From Adiantum capillus-veneris (lineage: Eukaryota > Streptophyta > Polypodiopsida > Polypodiales > Pteridaceae), in the NCBI GenBank assembly GCA_014529385.2, contig CM043963.1:77920912-77984911 (forward strand): a stretch of DNA of 64,000 nt, read 5' to 3'. Below are positions 12,440 through 24,509 of the stretch, in pieces. Every line of letters begins with the position of its first letter. Position 1 is the first letter of the stretch. The position numbers and the translations under genes were made by a program. Under the pieces are notes generated by a model. That model did not search any database. It was not told where the DNA came from and worked only from the letters and a program-made list of their open reading frames with translations.

Positions 12440-13318
12440 TGTTTGGTGGACGAAGCAACAAGCGGCCGTTTCCAGAGAAGGATCATATTTTTATGAGAAA
12501 CCATTGTAAAATTCTTTTGTAAGGAAGTATCTCTTAGCCGAGAACTTGTCAAAGGATTTATGATTATTCTTCTGGGAGCAATTGTATATTAGAGAGCCAG
12601 TTAGAAGTTTAGGAGCTTTTGGCCGGACAAGCCATTTGTAAAGACCTAAACTATAAAGGTCATTTTTTGTAAGTTTGAACATGATCTTTTTGATGGAAAA
12701 CTAAGAAGACAGCGTACGTTTGAGAGCTCCTTCCTTCTCCAACTTGTACTCTTCGCCATTGAGGCTACGGTAATCCAAATTCAGATTTGTTCATTGCATT
12801 GTGTTCCTCTTACCTTGCTCTTCCATTCAAGTGTAATCATTCAAGATTCGGTGTAGGTTTTCAACTACGAGTTTGAGGCCTTAAATCGCTGTTTTGAGTG
12901 TCTATATACGCGTTTTATGTTGTTTTGACCCTAGGAGGGGCTTTAGGGACCCTAAAACGACCCATTAGGATCATCCGTTCGCTGTTTTTGCTGACTTTGG
13001 GACGAGCGATCACGATCTTTGTACCTCTCCAAAATGCTGTGACAGTGATAGGATATGTTCCTAATAGTCCCCTGTAGCTTCCCTTCATGTTTCGTGCGAT
13101 TCCGATATGATTTGCATGGTGAACGGGCAGATTACTTGGCTTTAGCGCGATTGATTTTCTTGTAGAGTTAGTAGTTGCATCTCTTCGAGGTCACTTCATT
13201 AGGGTTGAAATCCTAGTGAGTTTCCATGCCTCATCCAAGTCGCTTCCCCTGTATCGATAATTTTATGTTGATGCTTGAGAGCTATGTTATGGACGTCCGT
13301 CGCGGCGACCCGCAAACA
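12440..13318 (+). repeat. element A 5' LTR
   Basis: Starts TGTTTGG and ends CGCAAACA. A TATAAAG box lies at 12,652-12,658, so transcription probably starts near 12,680. About 350 bp downstream, at 13,002-13,025, is a degenerate copy of the element's palindrome (GCGATCACGATC core). The 5' LTR lacks a 35-bp block present in the 3' LTR at about 30,929-30,963. Both borders of that block read AGGC, which suggests deletion by slippage. Confidence 0.95.
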
Positions 13319-13319
13319 T

Positions 13320-13337
13320 TGGCGCGGTTGCCGGGGA
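13320..13337 (+). promoter_or_regulatory. element A primer-binding site, tRNA-Asp type
   Basis: TGGCGCGGTTGCCGGGGA begins two bases after the 5' LTR. It matches the complement of the 3' end of plant tRNA-Asp(GUC) except one base (CGCG instead of CGCC). Element B has the perfect form, so this is probably a mutation after insertion. Confidence 0.9.
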
Positions 13338-14846
13338 ATGCACCTTAGGTGATGAGTGACCGAGTGCGCAGTTAGATTCCTTTAAAAAGAAAGAGATCAA
13401 TCCACAAATCCATTTTACACCTCAGTTAGGTTGCTAGACTAGGGTTTAGAGCTTAGTGGAGTCTAGAGCCAGTGGACCGGCTAGATCCTCTCTTAGGAGA
13501 TTTAGGGAGCTGTGAGTGAGAGTGTTAAAGCATTTTTGCTCTTCAATTTCTCTAATTCGATTGAGTACTGAAATCTCAACCGAAATCCATCGTGTTTGTT
13601 TTGTTTGATTCATTTCCTTAAGTTTTTTCATTTCTGTACTTAGGAGTAGGATAAGCAAATCACATTCCAATCAGATTTGGGGCAAAAGTTAGAGTCAAGA
13701 AACCAGGAAACCATAACTTCGTCCAAAAAAGCCAGAAGACTATGAAATTTTAAAAATCTGACCAAACAGCGTTGATATTGATTCAAATCACAAAGTGGTA
13801 GCACAAAACACTAGGAAACACTTGTCAGAGGGAGCAGACAAAATTTCATCAGATTTGGCCCAGGTACTACGATCGCGATCGGTGTACTTCAGTGTCTGAT
13901 TTGTACACACCCAAAAACATCAAAAATCAAGGAAATCAGGCCACTTGGGTAAAACTAGCCTAACAGACCCAGAAAGTGCAAAATCTTGGCTTTTGGTGAT
14001 CCAAATGCAAAAAGACTTGGGGGATAGCCTTAAAACATCAGTGACTACAAGTATGTCAAATTTGGTCTAATTTGGGCTCAGAACTACGATCGCAATCGGT
14101 GTACCTAAGTGCTATATTTTGACCAGATTTCATCTGTGGGATCCCCAGGTGTATACAAACATAAAAGTCTAAACGACCTAGAGCCAAAAACCTCAAAATA
14201 CCTGTCAAACCATCTGAATACAGATCCAAGTCAAAAACTGCTATAACTCGCTTAGAAATTGACTTTCAGTAGACCAAAACACATCAAAACTGGGAAGGAA
14301 CCATACAGAGCGATAGCGTGAACACACGACAACCCCAGATAGCTTCCAAATCCCAAATCAAGCACTAAAATCAGATCAAACTGACAAATTCTGGGAAACA
14401 CACTTCCAACCAAGAACTGGTAAAAGCTTGACTTTTTAGAGTCTGGTTACAAAGGTATCAGAGAGGTAGCCTTAAAATAGCCTAGTGAACAAGTTGATGA
14501 AGTTTGGTCAAATTTGGGCCCAGAAGTATGATTGCGATCGGTGTACCTCTGGACCAGATCTAACTCATTTTTGACCTATTCATAGACCTAGACTATTTAA
14601 GATATCAGGAGTTGTCAAAACTCAAATTGGACATACTGTCAATAATCTGCAAGCAAAATTGTGTTGAAATCATTGTGAAAGTGTTGAATCTGCTGACAGT
14701 TGGAATGATACAGTGATCTCATAGCCATCAAGTGTATTCAATTGTAGAGACCGATCAAGTAACAATCCATGCAGTCGCAGGAGTTGGAAGATCAATCCAT
14801 CTCCAGGTAAGAGGTTTGGATTTAGTCAGTAAATCCCACTTTCTTC
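13338..14846 (+). other. element A leader with no ORF
   Basis: About 1.5 kb of AT-rich sequence between PBS and gag with no coding frame. It holds three copies of the element-specific palindrome and a good donor-like CCAG/GTAAGA at 14,807, 40 bp before the gag ATG. Phrases such as 'caaatttggtc' recur around the palindromes. Confidence 0.85.
13864..14546 (+). promoter_or_regulatory. element A palindrome cluster 1 (three copies)
   Basis: Copies at 13,864-13,887, 14,081-14,104 and 14,523-14,546. The idealised 24-bp palindrome is GTACACCGATCG followed by its reverse complement. The core CGATCGCGATCG is perfect in the first copy, has one change in the second and one in the third. Spacing is 217 and 442 bp. 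The function is unknown: it could be a dimeric protein site, an RNA hairpin or a dimerisation signal in the transcript. Confidence 0.85.
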
Positions 14847-17800
14847 ATGTTTTTGAGATCGGAGAAACAAATCAACACCAGACACCTAAATTTAGCGGAT
14901 CAAGCAAGTGTTGTATCAACGGAGGAGAGTGTAAACCAAGGGATAGTACGACTGTTAGAGCCGATCCTTAAAGAAGGCATCTCCTATACTTCTTCAGAGA
15001 GATCTTCCGAGTATTTCACAGAACACTTGGGACAATTAAAACTAAACGGAAGAGAAAACATGGCGGCAGGACCATCAGACCCCTCGGACACATTAAAGCT
15101 ATTGTTCATCAAGTATCAATATGACAACAAGCAAGGTGCCAAGATATACAAAGATAGAATGGACCGCTACTGTGTGAAAATAGAAGATAGACCAAGTGAG
15201 TTCAGGGACTTAGTGCCTATGAGCTATAGCGGAGATAGGTACCTAGATGACGAGGGTATCATGTACTTGGTAGTCCTGAATCCTATCATTGTACACAAGT
15301 GGGGATTGATGGGCACAAAAGCCAAAATAGACGAGGAACATGAGGAAAAGGCACCAACAATGAGCTTACCTAATGCGAGGTTAAGGCGAGAAAACGAAAC
15401 GTTGAGAGTCAACACGGATAACGTCTACTTGGGGTTATACAAGTATAATAATGGAGAGCAAGATCTCTATTATAGATGCGAGGAACCCTACGTCGGAGAG
15501 ACGACTGAGCAGAAAAGACTTTATGTCTTCACCTACACAGAGGGAGCAGAAACGAAAATTGCCGCATACGGCAAGTATGGAAGAAGATATGCAGCAATCG
15601 ATAAAAAAGAGTTGGAAGGATATACGTACTTTGGGGGACCACTTCGCCAGTATTATGTCACTCCAAGCCCACTAAGACCAGCACCTACAACTGTCGTGCC
15701 AGATACGGTGACCACAGGTGGAGAGAGGACTCATGTAGCTGATTCTTTCAGTCGACCTCATTATTCGATGCCAAGCCCCATGGGAACGTTACATTCCAGA
15801 GAATCAATGGCTACGAATCGAGGTAGTGTGGTTCCTATCTCTACACATACGGCAGTAAGTCCGACATTTGCAGCCACCCCATCACATATGCCTCCTAGTA
15901 GTAGATTCTGGGCAGGGGAGCCAACGAGAGCAACCCACGACATCCATGATGCCCGAGAACGATTAAGTGGAGACACGGGAGCAATGAGACTGATCGCAGA
16001 CCATAGATGGATTAGGCCATCGCAAGTAGCGAAGTGCATGCTGAAGAAGTATAGCGGATCGGGGGATCCATATGCGCATGTATCGCTCTTCAAGCAAGTC
16101 TTAAGAGCAGAACAGATCACTGATTTCCATACTCAATACGAGGGATTAGGGCTGACCTTGGAAGGGACGGCCTTAACATGGTTTCAACCTTTAAACCCTG
16201 AAACTTGTCCGAATATTGAACATGTATTGCGCGAGTTCACGGAGGAATTCTCGAAACGGGGTATAAAGCATAATACTGTATCGCAGATATATGCTTTTAA
16301 AGAAAGGGAGAATGAAAAAGTGAAGGAAGCAACCTTGAGATTCAAGCAATACATTGAGAGGTGCCCAAGGAGGGAATTACTGCAGGATGAGAGATTGTCT
16401 GTGCTCTTCATTGAAGGACTTAGGAATGAAAAATTGAAAAAGGACCTTCACTTGAAGACCTGTAGCACATTTCAACAGGTCACAAGGGAAGCGTTATATC
16501 TTGTCGATAACTACAAAGCATATGGGGAAGTGTCAGAGGATACTGATTCAGTAACTAGTGGCTCTTTATCGATTAAAAGCGAACCCTCTACCAAGAAAGA
16601 TGCTCAGGCATCCTTGATGCTGACAGCTGACCAAAGGAGGTAACAAAGAGAATGCAACAACATATGAGATCAAATCTGGTAATGAGACAGTCTCAGACGA
16701 GGAAGTGTGACATATGTGGGGGGATCACCCGACGTCGTGGTGCACACAATAGCCGAAAGCACCAGTTGCGAATGGATGAGTACTGAAATGGTGCACCATA
16801 GAGAAAAAATGGACAAATCATGGCACGAAAGAGTGTTTTTATAACAAAAACTATGTGAGGGAAAGACCGTATGGACCTCCAGCAGGACCACCTCAGCCAT
16901 CTCCTCCAAGATATCAAGTTGGACCAAATATGAATATGGTAGCAGGAGCAGACATACCTAAACCTGTGTTGGGTCAACAACCTCCATTACCACAGGAAAA
17001 TAGAGCCATGATTAGGTATGCTCAACCTTGTGAAGCATCACCAGGAACGAATAGTACACTTCAAGTTTCTTATTATGAGAAACCAAATGAGCCTTACGCA
17101 ACAGAACCTGACTCACAAATGTATGTAGAAGAAGCCTATCAACCGTGGGGAAATAGCGAGGGTATGGCACCACCAACGTATGTAGCAGAACCTTCGAGAG
17201 ATCAATATTTGGTGGACGAAAGAATGGTAATGTTCATTGCAACCAGAATTACAAACCAAGAGGGTATCCTAATAGGGCAGGACAACCTATGGGACCACCT
17301 CCTCAAAATCAACCACCAATTGGACAGTGCTATAACTGTGGAAGTACGAATCATTGGGAGCGTAACTGCCCTTTCAAAGGCGAAAGAGTGAAATTTTTTG
17401 GGTTTTGTGACGGATGTGGTGTGAATCACATATTGCCAGATTGCCCAAAGAATCCGCACAACAAGGGAAAAGCAACTATGAATATTGTGGGGGTGGTACC
17501 CAGTGCAAGCAGCGGATCAGAAACCGATTCCATGATCCAAATCAATGCGATAACCAGAGCCCAAGCCAAGGACTTAGGGAAAAACGAGCCCTTGGAGGAA
17601 AAGGTCGAGTTTCCGATACACACAGAAAATAAGAGTTTATCCGTGAGAACCCAACAAAAATCCTGGAAGGCGAAACGAGACAGGATGAAAACAAGAAGGT
17701 TGAAAACCCAAATTGCCATGCAAAACGAATTACATGAAACGAAGGAGCAACTGAAACAAGAGAGAGAGAGAGAGAGTAAAACTGCTGAGGGTAACAACAA

Positions 17801-18467
17801 GCCGAGGAAAGCGTCCTCAGGGGGATCAATCTTGGTTGAGAAAGTTCTAGAGCCTTTAGATGCTCTATTACAAGTGTACGAAGCAAGGCTAAAAACAAAC
17901 CAAACCTTAGAGCAGAGATGGTTAACTTATCCTCAACCAGAAGTGGAAACGAAGCGTTTGGAAATGTGTAAACACCTCATTGAAACAACCTAGGCCTTGA
18001 TGGAACCTAAGGTGGTTAAAACCCTAGAACAAGAAGTGCTGATTCACAAAGAGCGAGAAAAACTAAAAATCGATGAACCAAAACAATTAAACGGGCCTAG
18101 GCCTGAAACGATATTGTCATTGGATCACCGAGTGGTGCCGAACACCACTGATGATGCTAAATCAATGACAATAATGCCAATTCCAGAAGTTGAAGAACAA
18201 TGGCCACAACATTTATGGGAAACCATTAGAAACAGAAAGAACGGAAGCGCAACGTTACAGTCTGCTGCAATTCCTGAGATAAACTTGGATAACGGATTTT
18301 ATCCAGCCGATATACAATCACTGTATGGGGATGTGGGAACGGAGGTTTTGGTGGAAAGCAAAGCTCAATCCTTGAAAACCTTGCCTTCATTTATAGGTGA
18401 ACACGAGGCACAATCGGAGATAAGGTTAGTTCCATCCCAGATGAGAACTATTCCACAAAATGGTTGA
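14847..18467 (+). pseudogene. gag: element A gag (broken)
   Basis: Capsid-type polyprotein, recognised by collinear similarity to the intact gag of element B. The first segment (14,847-16,643) has an N-terminal domain of about 190 residues of unknown type and a Retrotrans_gag-like region (from AKCMLKKY to about the TREALYLVDN motif). It ends at a premature TAA. The next segment changes frame (16,855-17,391), and a third (17,289-17,993) carries two zinc knuckles, CX2CX4HX4C and CX2CX3HX4C, then a charged helical tail. A TAG at 17,994 and a final piece to 18,467 complete it. Its stop overlaps the ATG of the pol frame (18,460) by 8 bases. It is non-functional as it stands. Confidence 0.9.
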
Positions 18468-20792
18468 CTCAAAAAGTCTTCAAGAGATGTTGTCGACACC
18501 TATAACATGCACAATCACGCTGTCAGAACTCTTGAGAGTCAGACCACACTTATGGGAAGACCAGGGGAAACATTTGGAGCACAAAGGAGTAAAGGTTCCT
18601 CTTCAGAAAAACCCTACTTGAGAAGAAAACAAACGGGAGGGTCAACCCAAAGCCCACAACCCAAAGCCCAACCAGTGCCCATAAACAAGGTCGGAGATTA
18701 CTGTGAAGGCGAGGAGGGTAATACGACCTTACCTATTGAATATTAGGATATAAAAATGATAGCTATCCTAGACAGTGGAGCGGGAGTGGAGATTGCTACA
18801 AAGAAAATTTGGGAGAAATGGGGCCGTCCAGCTCTCAGAAAAACGAGAATGAAACTGCAACTCGCAGATGGGTATGTAGAGAGACCATTGGGAATCTTGG
18901 ACCAAATAGTTGTAACTTCGTGTGGAATTAACTATGAGCACACCTTTGCTGTGGTGGATTTCAAGAAAATGAACAACTTCGACATTATTTTGGGACGACC
19001 TTTAATGCGTCAACTTAAAATGATACAAGATTGGGGGTACGACCAAATTTACCTAAGGCACGAAGAGCTAATAACGAAAATCAACATGAAGGATCACAGC
19101 TATAGAGACGTTGCAAAAACACCAGTGCAAGAATTTAATTCAACCACTGTAAATGAAAAAGGAATACCTGCATGGATGCAAACGAAAGTGCATGTTTGGA
19201 TGTGTGGAGCATCTGATTGTGGAGACATAATCAAAGAGGAATGCGTATTGGAAAGATCCGTAGAAGATGAGGCTTATCTCCCAGAACCTTTCCTTGAACA
19301 TTTATTTGAGACATTTGGGTGGAATCAAATATTGTCAACCTTGGACGTATGTGTTAAGGAATGCACGCCTACAAAATTTTGGGACGAAGAAAGATACGAC
19401 CTAGTAACGTTGCAAATGGCTAGTGTCATCCTTGAGTCAGGATCGGAGAGCGAGGAACAAGAAGAACCACCACGTGAGACCAAGTGTAAAAGAATAATTG
19501 ATGAGATATCTGTGGTGAACGATAGGAATCGAATCGAGGAGGAATTCACGGATTCACTAAGCGGTGACCTTCCATCAATGGATGATGAAATCCAAATGAT
19601 AGAGGCTGATGATGAAAGATCAAGTGGATCAGAGACGAATAGGAAATACAAGTCTAGAAAGGATAGATTTTACGAGTTTCCTAACCAAAAACCTAGTCGA
19701 CAAGAGCGGTATAAATCCAAGAGAACAAGAAAATCAAGGGCGAATAAGCATAATCCGATGCCTCTTGTCAATGACAGAACGGGATATCTAAAGCTTGTCA
19801 AAGCTGATGATTGTGTCAAAGACAAGGTCACTGGCCGGTTTATCAAAACTAAATCATGGAAAAACAACAAGAAGAATAGACACGAAAAGAGAACGACTAA
19901 GTGGCATAAAGGGGGGAAAACAGGGTCTGGAATGACCAAAACAGAGAGGAAAACGGAGTACAATAAGCTCAACCGAAACCTCAGAGTTATATGGATGTCT
20001 AACTTGGAAACAAATGAGGACACAAATTCTGACAAGAGGGATGCACCGTCCCATTATAAGAAGTATACCATACAAGATAGGAAAATCATAGTGCAACAAC
20101 CAATGAGGGAATTGAAGGAACCGGGTACATCATATGACGGTCCTGAGAAAGCCAAACGAATAGATCTAGCGAAGCCGGGAGAAGATCCAAAACCTGCATA
20201 TATTGCCACGGATCTTACTGAAGAAGAGGAAAGGCTTTCGGTAGCTACTCTTAAACAATATAGAGATGTGTTTGCATGGTCATACAAAGATCTTAAGGGG
20301 GTGGATCCAAGTATCTGTCAACACACAATACCCCTTAAGAATTACTCAAAACCCAGCAGACAACGTCCCTATACTTACAATGAAACGTTTGCAAAAAAGA
20401 TAAAGGAGGAGATAGATAAACTTAAAGAGGCAGAGTTTATTTACGAAATTGAGCACACCGATTGGGTTTCACCGATTGTGGTGGTCCCGAAGAAAAATAG
20501 AAAGTTAAGAGTGTGCATCAATCTCAAGAAAGTAAACGCTGCTACAATTCGGGACAACTATCCCCTACCCATTATTGATCATGTAATAGAAAGAGTGGCA
20601 GGAAAAGAGGCTTATAGTTTCTTAGATGGATTTTCGGGTTACAACCAACTCGCAATAAAGCCAGAGGATCAGCACAAAATGGCTTTCACAACTGAATGGG
20701 ATAATTTTGCATTCCGGGTAATGGCTTTTGGCTTAACAAATGCACCAGCCACAATTCAGAGGCTGATGGGTATGCTTTTAAAGAATATCTAA
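18460..20792 (+). pseudogene. pol: element A pol, protease and N-terminal RT (broken)
   Basis: Starts with an ATG inside the end of gag. The first 54 codons match the start of element B pol, then the frame breaks (TGA at 18,619), with a TAG at 18,744. The main frame from 18,756 opens with a retropepsin motif (AILDSGAGV) and an ILGRPL motif about 72 residues on. A long charged linker follows, then the RT fingers and palm up to FGLTNAPAT. The frame is lost at about 20,790, just before the YMDD box. Ty3/gypsy order is clear from the RT motifs. Confidence 0.92.
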
Positions 20793-20812
20793 GACAGTTC
20801 TTAGAAATCTAC

Positions 20813-21625
20813 ATGGATGACTTGTGCGTTCACTCTCTTGTAAGATTGGAACACATACAACACTTGACCAAGGTGTTCGAAAAATGCAGACTGTATCAAA
20901 TTTGCTTGAATCCAGAGAAATGTGTCTTCATGGTAAGACAGGGCAAAATATCGGGACATATAGTGTCCAAAAACGGTATTTCGACAGACATGGAGAAGGT
21001 CAGCGTCATTGTTGATCTACGACGACCAGTAAAGGTGAAGGAGGTACAAGCATTTATGGGCCATTGTGGATATTATCGCAGATTTATCTACTCATACGCT
21101 ATAATTGCAAAACCACTTTACGCGCTGATAACTAAATTTGAATGGACGGATGAGTGCGAGAAAGCTTTTCAAACTTTGAAGCAAAGGTTAATTTTCGCTC
21201 CAATTTTGAAGGCTCTGAATGGGGAAAAGATATTCCACATCCACGTAGATGCATCAGCGTATGCAATAGGATGCATACTTGCACAACCTGGAGAGAACAA
21301 CATGGATTTTCCAATAAGTTACTCCAGTAGACAACTCAACAATGTAGAGAAGAATTACACAACAACTGAGAGGGAGGGTTTGGGTATAGTCTATGCGGTG
21401 AAAAAGTTTAGACACTACTTACTTTCCAATAAATTTGTATTCTTCGTTGATCACCAAGCACTGCTGTACTTAGTAAACAAACCTTGCAATACGGGAAGGA
21501 TTGTCCAATGGTTCATCATACTGCTTGAGTTTGACTTCACGGTAGTAGTCAAAAAAGGAACTACACACAAAAGAGCGGATCATTTATCTAGAATGATGCA
21601 TGGAGAAAACCCAGTAAGGGGTTGA
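20813..21625 (+). pseudogene. pol: element A pol, RT end and RNase H
   Basis: Begins at MDDLCVHS, the second half of the RT YMDD box, and continues through the RT thumb and connection. The RNase H domain shows HVDAS, TTTERE and VDHQAL with a final ADHLSR, which are the acidic and histidine motifs of gypsy RNase H. It ends at a TGA after a frameshift near 21,620. The frame differs from that of the next segment. Confidence 0.92.
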
Positions 21626-21662
21626 TGATGATTTTCCAGATGCATATCTTTTCAACATAGAA

Positions 21663-24509
21663 ATGGTTCCAAGATGGAGCGAGGATGTAATCCCTTTGCT
21701 GACTACCGGGTCATTGAATGTGACAAGACAACCATCTACCATTGCAGCATCTAGATCATTGGTAATGTTGGCAGGCAGGTTATACAAACAGGGATCGGAT
21801 CAAATCCTTAGGCTTTGTGTTGAATCGAGTGAACGGGAATTGTACCTAAACCAAGCTCATGTACAAACAATGGGGATTCACAATGGGCATGCATAGATGT
21901 ATCAAAGATTGATGAGAATGGGTGTGTATTGGCCGAAAATGCAACATAGTGTTCATACGCATATCAAATCATGCATTAGATGCACGCTTCAAAAGACAAT
22001 AGAGCACGCGACTCTATTCAGATTATGTGTAGCACCCCGATGGAGTAACTACATTGTTGAATACCTCACCACCAAGATACTGCCCGAAGGAATGAGTAGA
22101 TCATGTATCAAAACGACCACGAAAGAGACAGAAAACCATGTACTGATTGAGGACAATCTTTACAAGAGGGGAAAAGACAATCAATTGAGAATGTGCGCGA
22201 CTGAAGAGGAATACATTCCTATCTTAGATCAAGCACACGGCGGACAAGCTGGTGGACATTTCTCAGCTGACAAAACGGCCAAAGCAATTCTTATTGCAGG
22301 CATATGGTGGCCTACACTATTCATGGACGCTGAAGAGTTCGTGAAACGATGTGATGATTGCCAGAAAACAAAAATCCCTAAAGCACGAGATGATATGTCC
22401 TTGAGCCCAATGATGGGGGCAAGAGCGTTTGCAAAATGGGGAATAGATTTTGTAGGACCGATAGCGCCTCCGGGATATAAAACGCATGCTCAATACATTA
22501 TTGTGGCAACAGATTATCTAAAAAAATGGGTGGAAGCTAAAGCAAAAACCAGAAATGATGCAAAAATGACAGCACAGTTTTTATATGAGAACATTTTCAC
22601 CAGATATGGCTTACCAATAGAGCTAGTGAGCGATAGAGGAACTCACTTCATCAATGAAGTGATCGAATTCCTATTGGATGAATTCATGGTAATTCACAGG
22701 AAGTGAGCTCCCTATCACCCACAAGCTAACGGCCAAGCAGAAAGTACGAATAAGATTTTGGTGACAATTCTCACCAAAATTATTGGCGAATCGAGAGCTG
22801 ACTGGGATCAAAAGCTACATTCAGCTTTATGGGCATATAGAGTAGCTTACAAAACATCAATCGGAACGACTCTGTTCAACATGGTTTATGGAATTTAAGA
22901 AATTTTGCCACTTGAATTTCTTATCCCCACGCTTTGGGTCGCTAAACAATTAGTATGGACGGGCCATGAATTATCCAATCAGGTAGATGTCCTGGAAAAA
23001 CTGGATGAAACTAGATTGAGAGACGTTGCATCAATCTACGTGCAAAAATGAAACATGAAATCATTCTTTGATCAACATGTTATCAACAAGGAATTTGCTA
23101 CTGGGGATTACGTCTTAATGTATACCCTGAAACAACATTCCCGGAAACTCAAAAAGCGAGGCAATGGACCCTATGTGATTCATGACATATCATCTAGCGG
23201 TGCCATTAAACTTACGACATTAGAGAGGGAGGAAATGCCTAACTAGATTAGTGATTGCAGACTAAAGAAATACAACCTACCACTGACCTCAGAGATGATT
23301 GTTGCCAAAATACACACTGCAAAGGAGTGCAAGAACAAAGCAAAGGAGACAAAAGCTCAAGCGTAGGAGGAGGCCAAAGTCAGGATTTTAAAACGAAAAC
23401 AAAACTTACAACAACAAAGACTTCTTCAACCAGCAGATACGGCTCAAATTCCTTTTTCTTTAATTCAAACTAATGAACAATGGGAAACACGAATCGATGT
23501 TTGCATCAATGTCAGACTTCCGCATGGCAGATATCAACGAGCATTGATTGACATAGGAGCAAGAGTCAATGTGGTCAACTTCTCCACTTACAGGATGCTT
23601 ACAGATGAACCCCTAGTGCAATCCACACGTGATTTACAAGCCGCAAACGGAGCAACAATGCCAACATTGGGGATAGTAAACTTACCACTCAATATTGATG
23701 GAAATAGTTGTCCTCAGCAATTTTTAGTAATGAAAGACGGAGAAATAAGAGAATCACAATGCTTGGGAGTTCCATGGATGAGAACGTACAATGCAGTCAC
23801 TGAATGGTCAAAACATGCGTTAATGTACACACACGACTCTAACGCGTACATGACTCCATTCGCCAAAACAGATCACTCATGGCTGAGTATCCCCATCGAC
23901 AAAAAGCAACCGGCTAATCAGCCAAAAACACCACAAAAGGTTATTCGGAGAGTATGGATAAAGAAAAGATTGATGCCCAACAAACCGAGCAAGATATGGC
24001 TACCTAAGGACAAACTCCAGACAGAAGCAGCATCATCTCAAAGACCTTCAGGAGTTACTCCAGAGTGGAAATGGCAACCAAAACTGGAGAAAACTAAAGA
24101 TTCGGCGATAGATCTCGAAAGGAAACCCAAAACTCAAAACAAGAAGCCTGAACCTCCAAAATGGCACTGGAAACCTGTGAAAACTAAAGTAGAATCTGTA
24201 AAGATACAACAAACCACATACAAATGGGTTCCAAAAATAGTTGCCATCACAACACCAACAATCAAGGAAAGAGCGCTTCGACTGCAAGCTCTTTTGTTCC
24301 ATACACAGCTACCCTCGCCATCAAAAGCCATTGAAAACTACATTCAATCCCCACATCTTGCACAGCACCTTGTTACCCAACGCATTGTCTCAAACATCAG
24401 AATAGGGCCACATTACAAGGCCATGCATAGACACAGATTCCAAAACCCATGCACATGCACCCAACCTTCGTCCGGGACAACTCAGACAAGGAAGGGGGGA
24501 AATAATTGA
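21663..24509 (+). pseudogene. pol: element A pol, tandem H2C2 modules, integrase, second protease-like domain, W-repeat tail
   Basis: One reading frame broken only by in-frame stops (21,894, 22,704, about 22,897, 23,049, 23,244 and about 23,364). Domains in order: first H2C2 zinc module (HX6H, 30 residues counting the stop, CX2C); second H2C2 module with AHGGQAGGHF and CDDC; integrase core with GIDFVGP, VSDRG and GQAE; a GPYVI-type C-terminal module without chromodomain; a second retropepsin-like domain whose active site reads LIDIGA instead of D-S-G, with CLGVPW about 71 residues on; then a tail with VWIKK, IWLPK, WKWQPK, WHWKP and KWVPK. Since integrase and second protease share one frame, the fusion is ancestral and not an assembly accident. 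Confidence 0.85.
24488..24502 (+). promoter_or_regulatory. element A internal polypurine tract
   Basis: AAGGAAGGGGGGA lies in the last codons of pol and is identical over 13 bases to the 3' polypurine tract at 30,226-30,239. By analogy with the central polypurine tract of lentiviruses, or the second one of Ty1, it could prime plus-strand DNA internally. Element B has the same arrangement with its own tract. Confidence 0.75.
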